DNA of 64,000 nucleotides, taken from the NCBI RefSeq assembly GCF_026965535.1, contig NZ_CP114039.1:8539461-8603460 (forward strand). The letters run 5' to 3'. The notes beneath the pieces are model-generated. The model was not told the DNA's origin. It saw only the letters and a list, made by a program, of their open reading frames with translations, and searched no databases. Below are positions 41,578-50,273 of this stretch, piece by piece (the stretch's first letter is position 1; every line of letters starts with the position of its first letter). A program made the position numbers and the translations under genes. This DNA is from Corallococcus sp. NCRR (GTDB lineage Bacteria > Myxococcota > Myxococcia > Myxococcales > Myxococcaceae).

Positions 41578-43641
41578 ATGATCAAGAGCGATTCCCCGAG
41601 CCCTGAGGCGCCGGGAACGGATCCGCTCATCGGCCGGACGTTGAACGGCCGCTTCAGCATTCTGGAGCCCCTGGGCGTGGGTGGCATGGGCAAGGTGTAC
41701 CGCGCCCTGCAAGCACCGCTGGAGCGGGTGGTCGCACTCAAGGTGCTCAACCCCAACTTCCCGAGCAGCCGCGACCCCGGCTTCCAGAAGCGCTTCCTGC
41801 GCGAAGCGTCCCTGACGTCGAAGCTGCGGCACCCGAACACCGTCACCGTCATCGACTACGGGCAGACGGACGACGGCATCTATTACATCGCGATGGAGTA
41901 CCTGGAGGGCCGCACGCTCCAGCAGGTGCTCGGCCAGGCCGGGCCGCTGCCCTGGGCCCGCGCGGTGTCGGTGGCGCAGCAGGTGTGCCGCTCGCTGCGC
42001 GAGGCGCACGCGCTGGGCATCGTCCACCGCGACCTGAAGCCCGCGAACATCATGATCCTCAACGAGGCGGATCAGGACCTGGTGAAGGTCCTGGACTTCG
42101 GCCTCGTGAAGTCCGTGGCGCCGCAGCAGGAGGGGCCGGTCAGCCCCGAAATCACCCAGAACGGCACGTTCCTGGGCTCGCCGCAGTACATGGCGCCGGA
42201 GCAGGCGCGCAACGTGGCGGACGCACGCAGCGACGTGTACTCGCTGGGCATCATGCTGTTCCAGATGCTGATGGGCCGGCCGCCGTTCATCGCGCGCGAC
42301 CACATTGAGCTCATCTTCGCCCACTACAAGGAGCCGCCCCCCACCTTCCAGTCCGTGCGCCCGGATCTCGCGGTGCCGCCAGAGATTGAGATGGTGGTGC
42401 GCCGCTGTCTGGAGAAGGACCCGGCGCGGCGCTTCCAGACGATGGACGAGCTGCTGGAGGGCCTGCGCGAGGCGCACATGGCCGCGGGCGGCAACAGCGG
42501 CGTGTTCCGCCGGCTGGGCGGCGCCACGACGACGGGCCCCTACCCCTCTCCGCCGACGACGGGCCCCTACGCGTCCCCGCTGTTCGCCAACGTGGGCAAC
42601 GCGGAGCCCGCGGACGGCGGGCTTGCGGTGGACATCAGCGTGGAGGTGCCCGCGGACGTACAGCGCGCCCGCCAGCGCACGCTCATGATGGGCGCGCTGG
42701 GCGGCGTGATGGTGGCGGGCCTGGTGGGCATCACGCTGTTCCTCCTGCGCGGCGGCGGCGCGGAGGACAAGCCCGCGCAGCCGGCGGCTCAGGCCGCGGC
42801 CCCCACGGCGCAGGCCCCGGTGGCGGAGGCGCCCACGGCGGCGCCCGCGCCGGGCAAGGTGCGCTTCCGGCTGATGAGCCAGCCGTCCGGCGCGCGCGTC
42901 TACTACAAGGGCAAGGAGAAGGGCGTGACGCCCTTCGTGATGGAGCTGCCCCTGGGCAGCGAGGGCAGCATCACCGCGGAGCTGACCTTCGCGCTGGAGG
43001 GCTACCAGACGGAGACCCTCATCACCGGCGGCTCCGGTGAGGTGGTGCTGTCCCAGAAGCTGACCAGGCGCCGGGGCGGCGGTGAGCGCCCGAGCCGCGT
43101 GGACCTGGCCAACGCCTCCACCCCCGAGGACTTCGAGAACGTGGCCCCGGCGACGCCGGGTGGGCTCGCGGCGCCGGTGATGATGCAGGCCACGGCCCCG
43201 TCCGCCCCCGCGGCCGTCCCCGCCGCGACGTCGGACAAGGCGCTGGGCGCGCTGGGCGCGTCCGCCGCGACGCCGGTCAGCGCGGCGGGCAGCCTGGCGG
43301 TGCCGTCACTGACGACCGGCGCGCTCGCGCCCGTCAACCCGAACGCCGTCATCCCCTTCAACGACGCCATGGAGCGGCCGACGCTGCTCGAGGAGGGCCG
43401 GGACATCGCCTACACGCGCGAGGCGCTCGCCATCAAGGCGGAGGGGCTCGTGGCGGTCCGCTGCACCATCACCAACAAGGGGCGCGTGGAGAACTGCCGC
43501 ATCCTGAAGATGGTGCAGCACATGGACAAGGCGGTGCTCGACTCGCTCCAGTCGCGCGTCTACAAGCCCATCCAGTACCAGGGCCGCCCGGCGAACGTGG
43601 ACTACACGTTCACCATGCGGCTCGTCTCCCCGCGCCGCTAG
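41578..43641 (+). CDS. Membrane Ser/Thr protein kinase with PEGA and TonB C-terminal-like domains
   Basis: 687 residues. The kinase domain (about 20-300) is complete: glycine loop GVGGMGKV (33-40), Lys55, HRDLKPAN with catalytic Asp152, DFG at 173-175, and SPQYMAPEQ. A single TM segment (about 366-386) follows. Outside the cytoplasm come an Ala/Pro-rich stretch, a PEGA domain (about 420-495, motif SQPSGARVYYKGKEKG), a disordered linker, and a final ~70-residue domain with the TonB-C/energy-transducer pattern (VRCTITNKGRVENCRILK, then YKPIQYQGRP). Signals outside the membrane may control the kinase, or the kinase may control the outer domain. It is divergent from the che operon. The stop shares CTAG with the next gene. 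Confidence 0.9.
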   Translation: MIKSDSPSPEAPGTDPLIGRTLNGRFSILEPLGVGGMGKVYRALQAPLERVVALKVLNPNFPSSRDPGFQKRFLREASLTSKLRHPNTVTVIDYGQTDDGIYYIAMEYLEGRTLQQVLGQAGPLPWARAVSVAQQVCRSLREAHALGIVHRDLKPANIMILNEADQDLVKVLDFGLVKSVAPQQEGPVSPEITQNGTFLGSPQYMAPEQARNVADARSDVYSLGIMLFQMLMGRPPFIARDHIELIFAHYKEPPPTFQSVRPDLAVPPEIEMVVRRCLEKDPARRFQTMDELLEGLREAHMAAGGNSGVFRRLGGATTTGPYPSPPTTGPYASPLFANVGNAEPADGGLAVDISVEVPADVQRARQRTLMMGALGGVMVAGLVGITLFLLRGGGAEDKPAQPAAQAAAPTAQAPVAEAPTAAPAPGKVRFRLMSQPSGARVYYKGKEKGVTPFVMELPLGSEGSITAELTFALEGYQTETLITGGSGEVVLSQKLTRRRGGGERPSRVDLANASTPEDFENVAPATPGGLAAPVMMQATAPSAPAAVPAATSDKALGALGASAATPVSAAGSLAVPSLTTGALAPVNPNAVIPFNDAMERPTLLEEGRDIAYTREALAIKAEGLVAVRCTITNKGRVENCRILKMVQHMDKAVLDSLQSRVYKPIQYQGRPANVDYTFTMRLVSPRR

Positions 43642-44357
43642 GGGCCAGTGGAGGGCACGAGCGGCGGCGACGGAGGGACGGACGGGGTGGCGCCTCCAGG
43701 AGGCACACCCCAGTCCACCACCGGCCAGCCCCGCCGCCGGGCCTCGCGGCGCAGCCGGTGGTCCGGATTCACCACCACCGGGCGCCCCACCACCTCCAGC
43801 ACCGGCAGGTCCGAGTACGAGTCCGTGTAGAAGGCGCACGCGGACAGCGGCACGCCCACCTCTCTCGCAGTGGCCTCCGCGTAGAAGCGCTTGCCCTCGC
43901 CGAAACACACGGCCCCCAGCGGGCGCCCGGTGTGCAGCCCCGCCGCGTCCACCTCGAAGCGGTTGCAGAGCACGCCGTCCAGGCGCAGCTCGCGCGCCAC
44001 CAGATCGGACAGGTAGCCCGAGGACGACGTCAGGAGCACCAGCCGGTCCCCAGCCTCGCGGTGGGCTTCCAGCGCCACCAGGGCCCCGGGCCGGTACTGC
44101 CCGCGCACGGCCTCCGCGTAGAAGTCCGCGGAGCGCGCCTCCAGGGCCTTCGCGTCGGAGCCCGTGAGCAGCGCCGTGGCGCGCAGGAGCACGTCCTGCA
44201 TCGCCACGAAGCCCAGGTGATAACGGGCGAGCAGCAGGCTGGCGCGCAGGGCCTCCCAGCGGGAGATGTGGCCCAGCGCCAGCTCGCGGCGCACCCAGAG
44301 CGACGCGGAGTTGGCGGCGAGCAGCGTCCTGTCCAGGTCGAAGAAGGCGACAGCCAC
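43638..44357 (-). CDS. HAD-IB family phosphatase (SerB-like)
   Basis: About 239 residues from a GTG at 44357 just before the first strand (VAVAFFDLDRTLLAANS); longer starts upstream read poorly. Motif I DLDRTL, an LLTSSSGYL motif II serine region (about 108), KRFYAEA-type motif III and the DSYSDLPVLEVVG motif IV (about 175) place it in HAD subfamily IB with phosphoserine phosphatase and phosphatidylglycerophosphatase-like proteins. The C-terminus is Pro-rich. It follows the matrixin genes by ten bases and probably shares their transcript. The substrate is unknown. Confidence 0.82.
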   Translation of the reverse strand: MAVAFFDLDRTLLAANSASLWVRRELALGHISRWEALRASLLLARYHLGFVAMQDVLLRATALLTGSDAKALEARSADFYAEAVRGQYRPGALVALEAHREAGDRLVLLTSSSGYLSDLVARELRLDGVLCNRFEVDAAGLHTGRPLGAVCFGEGKRFYAEATAREVGVPLSACAFYTDSYSDLPVLEVVGRPVVVNPDHRLRREARRRGWPVVDWGVPPGGATPSVPPSPPLVPSTGP

Positions 44358-44367
44358 GCAACAGAGT

Positions 44368-45333
44368 CTAACCGCGTGCTCCACCCGGGGCAGCGCCGGG
44401 GAGGCCAGCCCGGGGGGCCGCTGAACGCCTGCCCCCACGAAGCAGCGCCAGGCTCCAGAGCAGCACGGCGGCCACGCCCGGTCCCCCCGAGGAAGCGCCG
44501 CAGCCGGTGCCCTTCCCGTCCGCCACGAGCTTCAAGCCCGGGTCCTCCGGGATGCGGCACTGCGTGGGCGGCAGGCCACGCGGGTACGCCGAGCAGAAGC
44601 CGGCCGCGGAGCCCGCGTCGATGACGCGCTTGGAGGTCTCGCCCTGGGAGGCGGTGGCCTCCATGGTGGAGCCCGCCGAGAAGACGTGGTCCAGCCCGAC
44701 GACGTGGCCAATCTCATGCGTCATGGTGTTCTGCACGTCCGTGGCGACGCAGCCGGTGGACGGAGTGCCCGAACACGGAGGGCCATTCACGGTGGTGAAG
44801 AGGAAGCTGGGCCCGTAGTCCGTCTCCGCCGCGTTGAGCTCGATGTCCGAGTCCACCACGGAGCCGTCCTTGAAGCTGAACGACGACGTGGTGAGCCCGA
44901 TGGTGGCGCCCCCGTGCGCCCAGCACTGGTAGACGTTGCCGCACGTCTCCTCCTCCCAGCACGCGTCATTCGGAGGGGCGACGTCCTGGCAGTTGCGCTC
45001 GCGGAAGGTGACGACGTTGTAGTTGTCGAAGGGGTGCTCCTGGTCGTAGCCAATCTCGACGGTGCGCGACCAGTCCTCGCCCCGGATGAAGCGGAAGTCG
45101 CTGCATGTCGTGGACAGCGCCCGCCACGCGTCGAACGCCGCCTCCATGGCGGCGAACTCCGTGTCCCCGGGCGTGCGCGTGCTGCCGGCCGCGTCCAGGT
45201 GGTAGACGTAGTCACGCCCCGGCCACACCAGGCACAGCGGCCGGCCCGGCACGAGCGTGCGCTTGTAGTCCTGCTGCGCGCCCGCCGCTCCCGCGCATAG
45301 CAGCACTCCCAGGAGCAGCAGGCGACAGCTCAC
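44368..45333 (-). CDS. Secreted matrixin-type zinc metalloprotease (copy 2)
   Basis: 321 residues. A signal peptide (LLLLGVLLCAGAAGA) leads a metzincin catalytic domain with THEIGHVVGLDH (three zinc histidines, about 205-215) and a Met-turn-like STMEA shortly after. Many paired cysteines upstream (CQDV, ACWEE, CGNVYQCW) suggest disulfides. The C-terminus has a Gly/Cys motif (KGTGCGASSGG), a hydrophobic segment and an Arg-rich end, resembling the MYXO-CTERM surface-anchoring tail. It is clearly paralogous to the next gene, sharing the order of Cys and zinc motifs. The GTG start overlaps the upstream stop (GTGA). Confidence 0.88.
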   Translation of the reverse strand: MSCRLLLLGVLLCAGAAGAQQDYKRTLVPGRPLCLVWPGRDYVYHLDAAGSTRTPGDTEFAAMEAAFDAWRALSTTCSDFRFIRGEDWSRTVEIGYDQEHPFDNYNVVTFRERNCQDVAPPNDACWEEETCGNVYQCWAHGGATIGLTTSSFSFKDGSVVDSDIELNAAETDYGPSFLFTTVNGPPCSGTPSTGCVATDVQNTMTHEIGHVVGLDHVFSAGSTMEATASQGETSKRVIDAGSAAGFCSAYPRGLPPTQCRIPEDPGLKLVADGKGTGCGASSGGPGVAAVLLWSLALLRGGRRSAAPRAGLPGAAPGGARG

Positions 45334-46232
45334 CGTCCACTCCTCCGGCGGCGCGCCAGCAGCGAGGCCGCGGCCAACAGCGGCAGCACCGCCAGCCCGC
45401 CGGCCGCCGCGGTGCAGCCGTCACCATCCCCGTCGCCATCTCCGCTGCCGTTGCCGTTGGAGTTCGTCACCGGGAAGCAGGGCTGGCTCGCGCTGCCCTT
45501 GGGGTACGCGGCGCACACGAAGCTGCGCGAACCGGAGTCGATGTTGCGCTTGGACGTCTCGCCCGGAGGGGCGCTGGGGTTCATGGTGGAGCCCGTCGCC
45601 AGCGTGTGGTCCAGGCCCACGAAGTGGCCCACCTCATGGGTGGCCGTGTTCTGCACGTCCGTGTCCACGCAGTCCGGCGTGGCCACGATGCCGCACGGCC
45701 CGCCGTTGCCGGTGGTGAAGTTGAAGCGCGCGGCGTTGAAGGAGATGTCCGAGTCGTAGACGACGCCCGTGCGCTCGTCGTACGTGGTGAGCGTGATGGC
45801 GATGGTGCCGTCGCTGTCATCCCAGCAGTCGTAGGTGTTCGCGCACGTGTCCTGGGTGAAGCAGGCGTCGTTGGCGTCCACGACCTCGCGACAGGCGCGG
45901 CCCCGGAAGAGGATGAGGTTGATGTTGTCGCCGTCGCGGCTGTAGCCCACCGTCCGCGAGTTCACGCGCGAGCCCTCCGCCAGCGTCAGGTTGCCGCAGC
46001 TGGCGAAGATGTCCTGCCAGCTCTGGAACGAGCGGGTGATGGCGTCGAATTCCGTGTGGTTCGTCACCTTCGGGTTGCCCACGGTGCTCTGCTGCCAGGC
46101 GACGCGCGACTGCGTCCAGTACAGACACTGCGTGGCCTCGTCCCCGGGGGACACGCGGCTGCGCACGTACGGCGCGGAGCTCTGTCCCATCACCGCCGCC
46201 AGCACCACGAACGACGCGAGCGCGCCCATCAC
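45330..46232 (-). CDS. Secreted matrixin-type zinc metalloprotease (copy 1)
   Basis: 300 residues. Signal peptide (MMGALASFVVLAAVMG), then a metzincin domain with THEVGHFVGLDH (about 190) and STMNPSAPPGETS after it (Met-turn region). The C-terminus ends in an (SGDG)-like repeat, GDGCTAAAGG, a hydrophobic stretch and ARRRR: a textbook MYXO-CTERM tail, expected to be cut and lipid-anchored at the surface. Paralogous to copy 2 over the whole catalytic part, so the pair arose by tandem duplication. It overlaps the upstream hypothetical gene by four bases (ATGA). Substrates may be extracellular or prey proteins (inference). Confidence 0.9.
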   Translation of the reverse strand: MMGALASFVVLAAVMGQSSAPYVRSRVSPGDEATQCLYWTQSRVAWQQSTVGNPKVTNHTEFDAITRSFQSWQDIFASCGNLTLAEGSRVNSRTVGYSRDGDNINLILFRGRACREVVDANDACFTQDTCANTYDCWDDSDGTIAITLTTYDERTGVVYDSDISFNAARFNFTTGNGGPCGIVATPDCVDTDVQNTATHEVGHFVGLDHTLATGSTMNPSAPPGETSKRNIDSGSRSFVCAAYPKGSASQPCFPVTNSNGNGSGDGDGDGDGCTAAAGGLAVLPLLAAASLLARRRRSGR

Positions 46233-46810
46233 TTCGCCCCCTTCTTCGCCGGCGCCGCCTGCTGCGCCTGCACCGCCGCGCGCACGGAGGCCTTCAGCTC
46301 CTCCAGCGTCACCGGCTTCGCGTTGGACACCGTCTCCTGGCGCGTCGTCGGATCAATCAGCACCGCGTCCCCGGTGGACGCCGGCACCGCCATCGCGCCC
46401 GGGCCGGTGCGCTTCACCTGGTACTTGCCCTGCGCCATGCCGGCCAACTGGAACGCGGACGCGCCGCGCTTCTCCAGGAAGACGACGACCTCCTCGCCCT
46501 CGGAGAAGGACGCCAGCCCCCCCACCACCTGTCCGATGTCCCCCACCCGGCCTCCCGGCTGGGTGACGATGACCGTGCCGCCGGGCTGCCCCTTGAGGGC
46601 CTCCGTCACTTGAATCTCCACGTCGGTGACGATGCGGCGCTTGTCCCCGCTCCAGCGGCTCTGCACGCGCCGGACGACCCCCTGCACCACCGCGTCGGAC
46701 GTCCGCGACATCTGCGGCAGGTCCGTCCGCAGCATCGTGGTGGCCCCCACCGGCAGCCCTCCGAGCAGGGTGGCCAGCACCACCGTGCGAACCGCGTGTC
46801 GAATCGACAT
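46229..46810 (-). CDS. Conserved secreted protein upstream of the matrixin pair
   Basis: 193 residues. A signal peptide (VRTVVLATLLGGLPVGATT) precedes a beta-rich domain: SDAVVQGVVRRVQSRW, IVTDVEIQVTEALKG, VIVTQPGGRVGD, EEVVVFLEKRG. The C-terminal ~40 residues form an Ala/Lys-rich helix. I recognise no named family. As the first gene of a four-gene overlapping unit with two matrixins it may be their chaperone, inhibitor or substrate; this is inference from position only. Confidence 0.78.
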   Translation of the reverse strand: MSIRHAVRTVVLATLLGGLPVGATTMLRTDLPQMSRTSDAVVQGVVRRVQSRWSGDKRRIVTDVEIQVTEALKGQPGGTVIVTQPGGRVGDIGQVVGGLASFSEGEEVVVFLEKRGASAFQLAGMAQGKYQVKRTGPGAMAVPASTGDAVLIDPTTRQETVSNAKPVTLEELKASVRAAVQAQQAAPAKKGAK

Positions 46811-46898
46811 GGATAGTCTCCTTGGCCGCGCAGCCTAACCCCAAGCGGGCGGCTTGCGTTGACCCTCGTGCACCCGTCCTGCTATCGCGCGCCTGCCC

Positions 46899-48350
46899 AT
46901 GGCTCCGTCAAAACCCCGCGTCCGCTTCGCTCCGTCACCTACTGGATACCTCCACATCGGAGGCGCCCGGACGGCGCTCTTCAACTACCTCTACGCGAAG
47001 CGCTACGGCGGCACCTTCGTCCTGCGCATGGAAGATACGGATCAGGAGCGCTCCACGCCCGAGTCCGTGAAGGCCATCCTGGACGGGCTCAACTGGCTGG
47101 GCCTGGACTGGGACGAGGGCCCCGGCAAGGAGGACCCGAAGTACGGTCCCTACTTCCAGACCCAGCGCCTGGACACGTACCGCAAGCACGCGGACCAGCT
47201 CATCGCGGAAGGGAAGGCCTTCCGGTGCTACTGCACCCGAGAGGAGATTTCCCAGCGCCGCGAGGCCGTGGAGAAGGAGAAGGGCCAGGGGTCCTACAAG
47301 TACGAGGGCACCTGCCACGACCTGAAGGCCCCGCCCCCCGGCAAGAAGCTGGAGGACGCCGTCATCCGCTTCCGCATGCCCTCCGGCGAGGGCACCGTGT
47401 CGTTCAACGACAAGGTGCTGGGCACCATCACCAAGGCGTACTCGGACCTGGATGACTGGGTGATGATGCGCGCGGACGGCATCCCGCTCTACAACTACGG
47501 CTGCGTCATCGACGACCACCTGATGGACATCACCCTGGTGTCGCGCGGCCAGGAGCACGTCAACTCCACCTTCCCGCAGTTGATGCTCTACCAGGCGCTG
47601 GGGTGGACCCCGCCGGACTTCGCGCACCTGCCGCTCATCCTGGGACCGGACCGCGAGAAGCTCTCCAAGCGCAAGCATCCGGAAGCGGACGTGATGCTGC
47701 ACAAGCGCACGGGCATCATGCCGGAGGCCCTGCTCAACTTCGTCATCCGCCTGGGCTGGAGCCACGGCAACGACGAGGTCATCAGCCGCGAGCAGATGGT
47801 GGAGTGGTTCGACTTCGACGGCGTGGGCAGCACCTCCGGCGTGTGGAACCCGGAGAAGCTCCAGTGGCTCAACCAGCAGTGGTTCAAGCTGCTGCCCCCG
47901 GCCGTGGTCGCGGAGCGGCTCGTCCCCTTCCTGGAGGCCCGCGGCTTCCAGGTCAAGGGAGATGCTCGCCTGGAGCCGCTGGTGGTCGCGCTGCGCGAGC
48001 GCTCGCGCACCCTGGAGGAGATGGCGAACACCGCGTCCATCTACTTCAAGAGCGGCGTCACCCTGGATGAGAAGGCCGCCGCCAAGCACCTGAGCGGGGA
48101 CTCGCTCCACGTCCTGCGCCAGGCCCGGGAGAAGCTGGCCGCCCTGCCCGCCTGGACGGTGGAGCCGCTGGACGGCGTGGTGAAGACGGTGAGCGAGGCC
48201 GCCCAGGTGGGCATGGGCAAGGTGGCCCAGCCCATCCGCGTGGCCATCACCGGCAACACCACCAGCCCCGGCATCGGTGAGACGCTGCTGCTCGTGGGGC
48301 GCGACGAAGCCCTCAAGCGCATCGACGCGGCGCTCGCTCGCGGGACGTGA
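46899..48350 (+). CDS. gltX: Glutamyl-tRNA synthetase
   Basis: 483 residues, a normal length. It charges tRNA-Glu (and, in non-discriminating forms, tRNA-Gln). Class I motifs are YLHIGGARTALFNY (HIGH-type, 18-31) and KLSKRKHPE (KMSKS-type, about 250). The anticodon-binding helical domain follows (about 330-483), ending in PIRVAITGNTTSPGIGETLLLVGRDEAL. Whether it is discriminating cannot be read from the sequence. The tRNA-Gln and tRNA-Glu genes lie about 0.5-0.7 kb downstream on the same strand. Confidence 0.96.
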   Translation: MAPSKPRVRFAPSPTGYLHIGGARTALFNYLYAKRYGGTFVLRMEDTDQERSTPESVKAILDGLNWLGLDWDEGPGKEDPKYGPYFQTQRLDTYRKHADQLIAEGKAFRCYCTREEISQRREAVEKEKGQGSYKYEGTCHDLKAPPPGKKLEDAVIRFRMPSGEGTVSFNDKVLGTITKAYSDLDDWVMMRADGIPLYNYGCVIDDHLMDITLVSRGQEHVNSTFPQLMLYQALGWTPPDFAHLPLILGPDREKLSKRKHPEADVMLHKRTGIMPEALLNFVIRLGWSHGNDEVISREQMVEWFDFDGVGSTSGVWNPEKLQWLNQQWFKLLPPAVVAERLVPFLEARGFQVKGDARLEPLVVALRERSRTLEEMANTASIYFKSGVTLDEKAAAKHLSGDSLHVLRQAREKLAALPAWTVEPLDGVVKTVSEAAQVGMGKVAQPIRVAITGNTTSPGIGETLLLVGRDEALKRIDAALARGT

Positions 48351-48396
48351 GATTGGCGGTGGACGCGGGCATCGCCGGGCCCTATCTTGGCCGGCG

Positions 48397-48807
48397 ATGA
48401 CGCGACCGCTTGACAGCCTGAGACCGCATTTCTATAAGGCGCGCCCGCTCGGGGCGGTGCTGCTGGCCCTCTGGGCAACGGCTTCCGGCGCCGAGTTGGT
48501 GAACGGCGCGCAGATTCCGGATGGTGCCCAGAAGGTGGGCGAGAACAGGTACCGGGCTTCGCGAGACTTCGAAGCGACGCTCGACTACTACAAGAACGTC
48601 TACCCGACCTCGAGCTACCCGAGGCGGTCGATCGTCAACCAGCCGGGCGTCAAGGCCGTGCACATCTCCAACCCCTCCGGGAAGAACTTCGAGGGGCTGA
48701 ATATTTACGAAGCGAACGAAGAGGTTCGCATCTACGTCGTCCCGTTGCAGGGGGCGGCGAAGCCGGCGAAGAAGAACGAAGGCAAGCCGGTCAGGAAAAC
48801 GAAGTAG
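48397..48807 (+). CDS. Small exported protein of unknown function
   Basis: 136 residues from the ATG at 48397; the frame is open upstream into gltX. A hydrophobic segment (PLGAVLLALWATASGA, about 17-32) with preceding Arg/Lys looks like a signal peptide. The remainder (VGENRYRASRDFEATLDYY and so on) is a compact mixed domain without a recognised motif, followed by a Lys-rich end. Third-position GC looks lower than in neighbours. It sits between gltX and the tRNA genes. Confidence 0.7.
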   Translation: MTRPLDSLRPHFYKARPLGAVLLALWATASGAELVNGAQIPDGAQKVGENRYRASRDFEATLDYYKNVYPTSSYPRRSIVNQPGVKAVHISNPSGKNFEGLNIYEANEEVRIYVVPLQGAAKPAKKNEGKPVRKTK

Positions 48808-48875
48808 TTGAAGTCAGCAGCAGAAGTCGGTAGTAGAAGCGCCCGCAACAACGCAGCCCGCAGCACGCAGCGCCT

Positions 48876-48946
48876 TGGGGAATCGTCTAACGGCAGGACA
48901 GCAGACTCTGACTCTGCTTATCTAGGTTCGAATCCTAGTTCCCCAG
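48876..48946 (+). tRNA. tRNA-Gln (anticodon CTG)
   Basis: 71 nt without an encoded CCA. Acceptor TGGGGAA pairs with TTCCCCA (7 bp), discriminator G. The D-stem is GTC/GAC; the anticodon arm is GCAGA-CTCTGAC-TCTGC with CTG at positions 34-36; the T-arm is CTAGG-TTCGAAT-CCTAG. All stems close without mismatch. It reads CAG codons. An 81-bp spacer separates it from tRNA-Glu. Confidence 0.97.
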
Positions 48947-49027
48947 CTGAAAATCTCCGGTTGACGAAGCAAAACGGAGAATGTAGGAAGCAGCAGCAGA
49001 AACGAAGCGGTTGTAGGGAAACAAGCC

Positions 49028-49099
49028 GGCCCTGTCGTCTAGTGGTTAGGACGGAGCCCTCTCACGGCTCAAACTCGGGTTCGAATCCCGGCAGGGTCA
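49028..49099 (+). tRNA. tRNA-Glu (anticodon CTC)
   Basis: 72 nt without CCA. Acceptor GGCCCTG pairs with CAGGGTC (one G-T wobble), discriminator A. The D-stem is GTC/GAC; the anticodon arm is GAGCC-CTCTCAC-GGCTC with CTC at 34-36; the T-arm is TCGGG-TTCGAAT-CCCGG. It reads GAG codons. A strong terminator hairpin follows four bases later. Confidence 0.97.
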
Positions 49100-49103
49100 C
49101 TCA

Positions 49104-49147
49104 GAAACGCCCACCTTCGGAAACGAAGGTGGGCGTTTCGCTTTGCG
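49104..49147 (+). terminator. Intrinsic terminator after tRNA-Glu
   Basis: A perfect 16-bp stem (49104-49119 against 49124-49139) closed by a GAAA tetraloop, followed by GCTTTGCG. The T tract is short but the stem is very stable. It ends the gltX/tRNA transcription unit and also faces the convergent response-regulator gene. Confidence 0.88.
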
Positions 49148-49232
49148 GGCCACGGCGAACCGCCCTGCCCTTCCGGCCGGGCCTCCGAGGGTGCCGCGCC
49201 CAGGCATCTGGACGCGGCCCGGAGGATTCAGC

Positions 49233-50201
49233 TCAGTTCGGGGTCGCGATGCTCTGGCGGAAGGCGTCCAGCGCGGCGGTGAGCCGCTGCTGGGCGCGCT
49301 GGATGCCCCGGCGCATCAGCAGCATGCGCACCTTCTCCGGCAGGACGCGGGCGGCGTTGGACTGGCCGTAGCCCACCAGGTCCATGCGCAGGGTGATGGC
49401 CTCCAGGAGGTCGCTCAGGTCGGCGTCCTCGCCGGCCAGGAGCACCACGTCCGGCGAGCGGCCCTGGAGGCGCTCCGCCAGCGTGTGCCACTGCGGGTCT
49501 CCGGTCTCCACCACCACCACGTCCGCGCTCTCCAGCTGGGGCGAGTACGGCGGCAGCTCCACCACCTCGAAGGACGCGTCGCGCAGCACCTTCACGGCCT
49601 CGGCGCTGCCCACCACCGCGACGCTGCCGCTGTGGCCCAGGCGCACCGCCTGCTCGTAGTTGCGCAGCTCCGTCTCCAGCGCTTCATGCGCGGGCTCCGG
49701 CGCGTCCCGGCCCGCGTCCAGCAGCGCGGCGGCCTGCCGGGCCATCTCCCTGGCACCGTCGCGCGTGCGCACCCGCTCCGAGCGGCGCTCCAGCGCGGCG
49801 CGCACCTTGGCGCGCAGCACGCGCAAATCGTCGAAGGGCTTCACGATGTAGTCGCTGGCACCGGCGGCGAACGCGGCGATGACGGACTCGGAGCTGGCGT
49901 AGGCGGTGATCATCACCGCCTCCAGCGCGGGCTGCATCCGCCGCGCCTCCGCGATGAGCTCCACCCCGCCCATGCCGGGCAGGTTCTTGTCCGTCACCAG
50001 CACGTCGAAGCGCTGGTCCTTCAAGAGGACGAGCGCCTCCTCCGCGCTGCCCACGGGGGAGACGATGAGGTCCGCCTCCCGCCCCAACAGGCGCACGCAG
50101 ATGTCCAGCACCACCGGCTCGTCATCCACCAGCAGCACCTTCGAGGCGAGCGTCCCCCGCCCTTCCCCTTCACCTTCACCGGTCTCGAACGGGAGATCCA
50201 T
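49233..50201 (-). CDS. Response regulator with atypical C-terminal region
   Basis: 322 residues from the ATG at 50201; a GTG at 50261 with GGGAG upstream would add 20 residues and place the start 13 bp from the divergent gene. The receiver domain (about 18-140) is complete: VDDE, phosphorylatable Asp in VTDKNLPGMGG, Thr in MITAYAS, Lys in IVKPFDD. A helical linker leads to a second alpha/beta segment (about 215-290: SGSVAVVGSAEAV, ADVVVVETGD, PDVVLLAGEDADL) that looks like a degenerate receiver without the acid cluster. No DNA-binding or catalytic output domain is seen. Confidence 0.88.
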   Translation of the reverse strand: MDLPFETGEGEGEGRGTLASKVLLVDDEPVVLDICVRLLGREADLIVSPVGSAEEALVLLKDQRFDVLVTDKNLPGMGGVELIAEARRMQPALEAVMITAYASSESVIAAFAAGASDYIVKPFDDLRVLRAKVRAALERRSERVRTRDGAREMARQAAALLDAGRDAPEPAHEALETELRNYEQAVRLGHSGSVAVVGSAEAVKVLRDASFEVVELPPYSPQLESADVVVVETGDPQWHTLAERLQGRSPDVVLLAGEDADLSDLLEAITLRMDLVGYGQSNAARVLPEKVRMLLMRRGIQRAQQRLTAALDAFRQSIATPN

Positions 50202-50273
50202 GAATTGGGAGGATCGCACAGCTCTCGTCCAACTTCGAGGGTGGGAAACAGGCACGGCCACTATGCTCTCCCG

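Noticed and set aside
45105-46613. A 502-residue plus-strand frame opposite the matrixins
   Set aside because: Both matrixins have signal peptides, zinc motifs and coupled starts on the minus strand.
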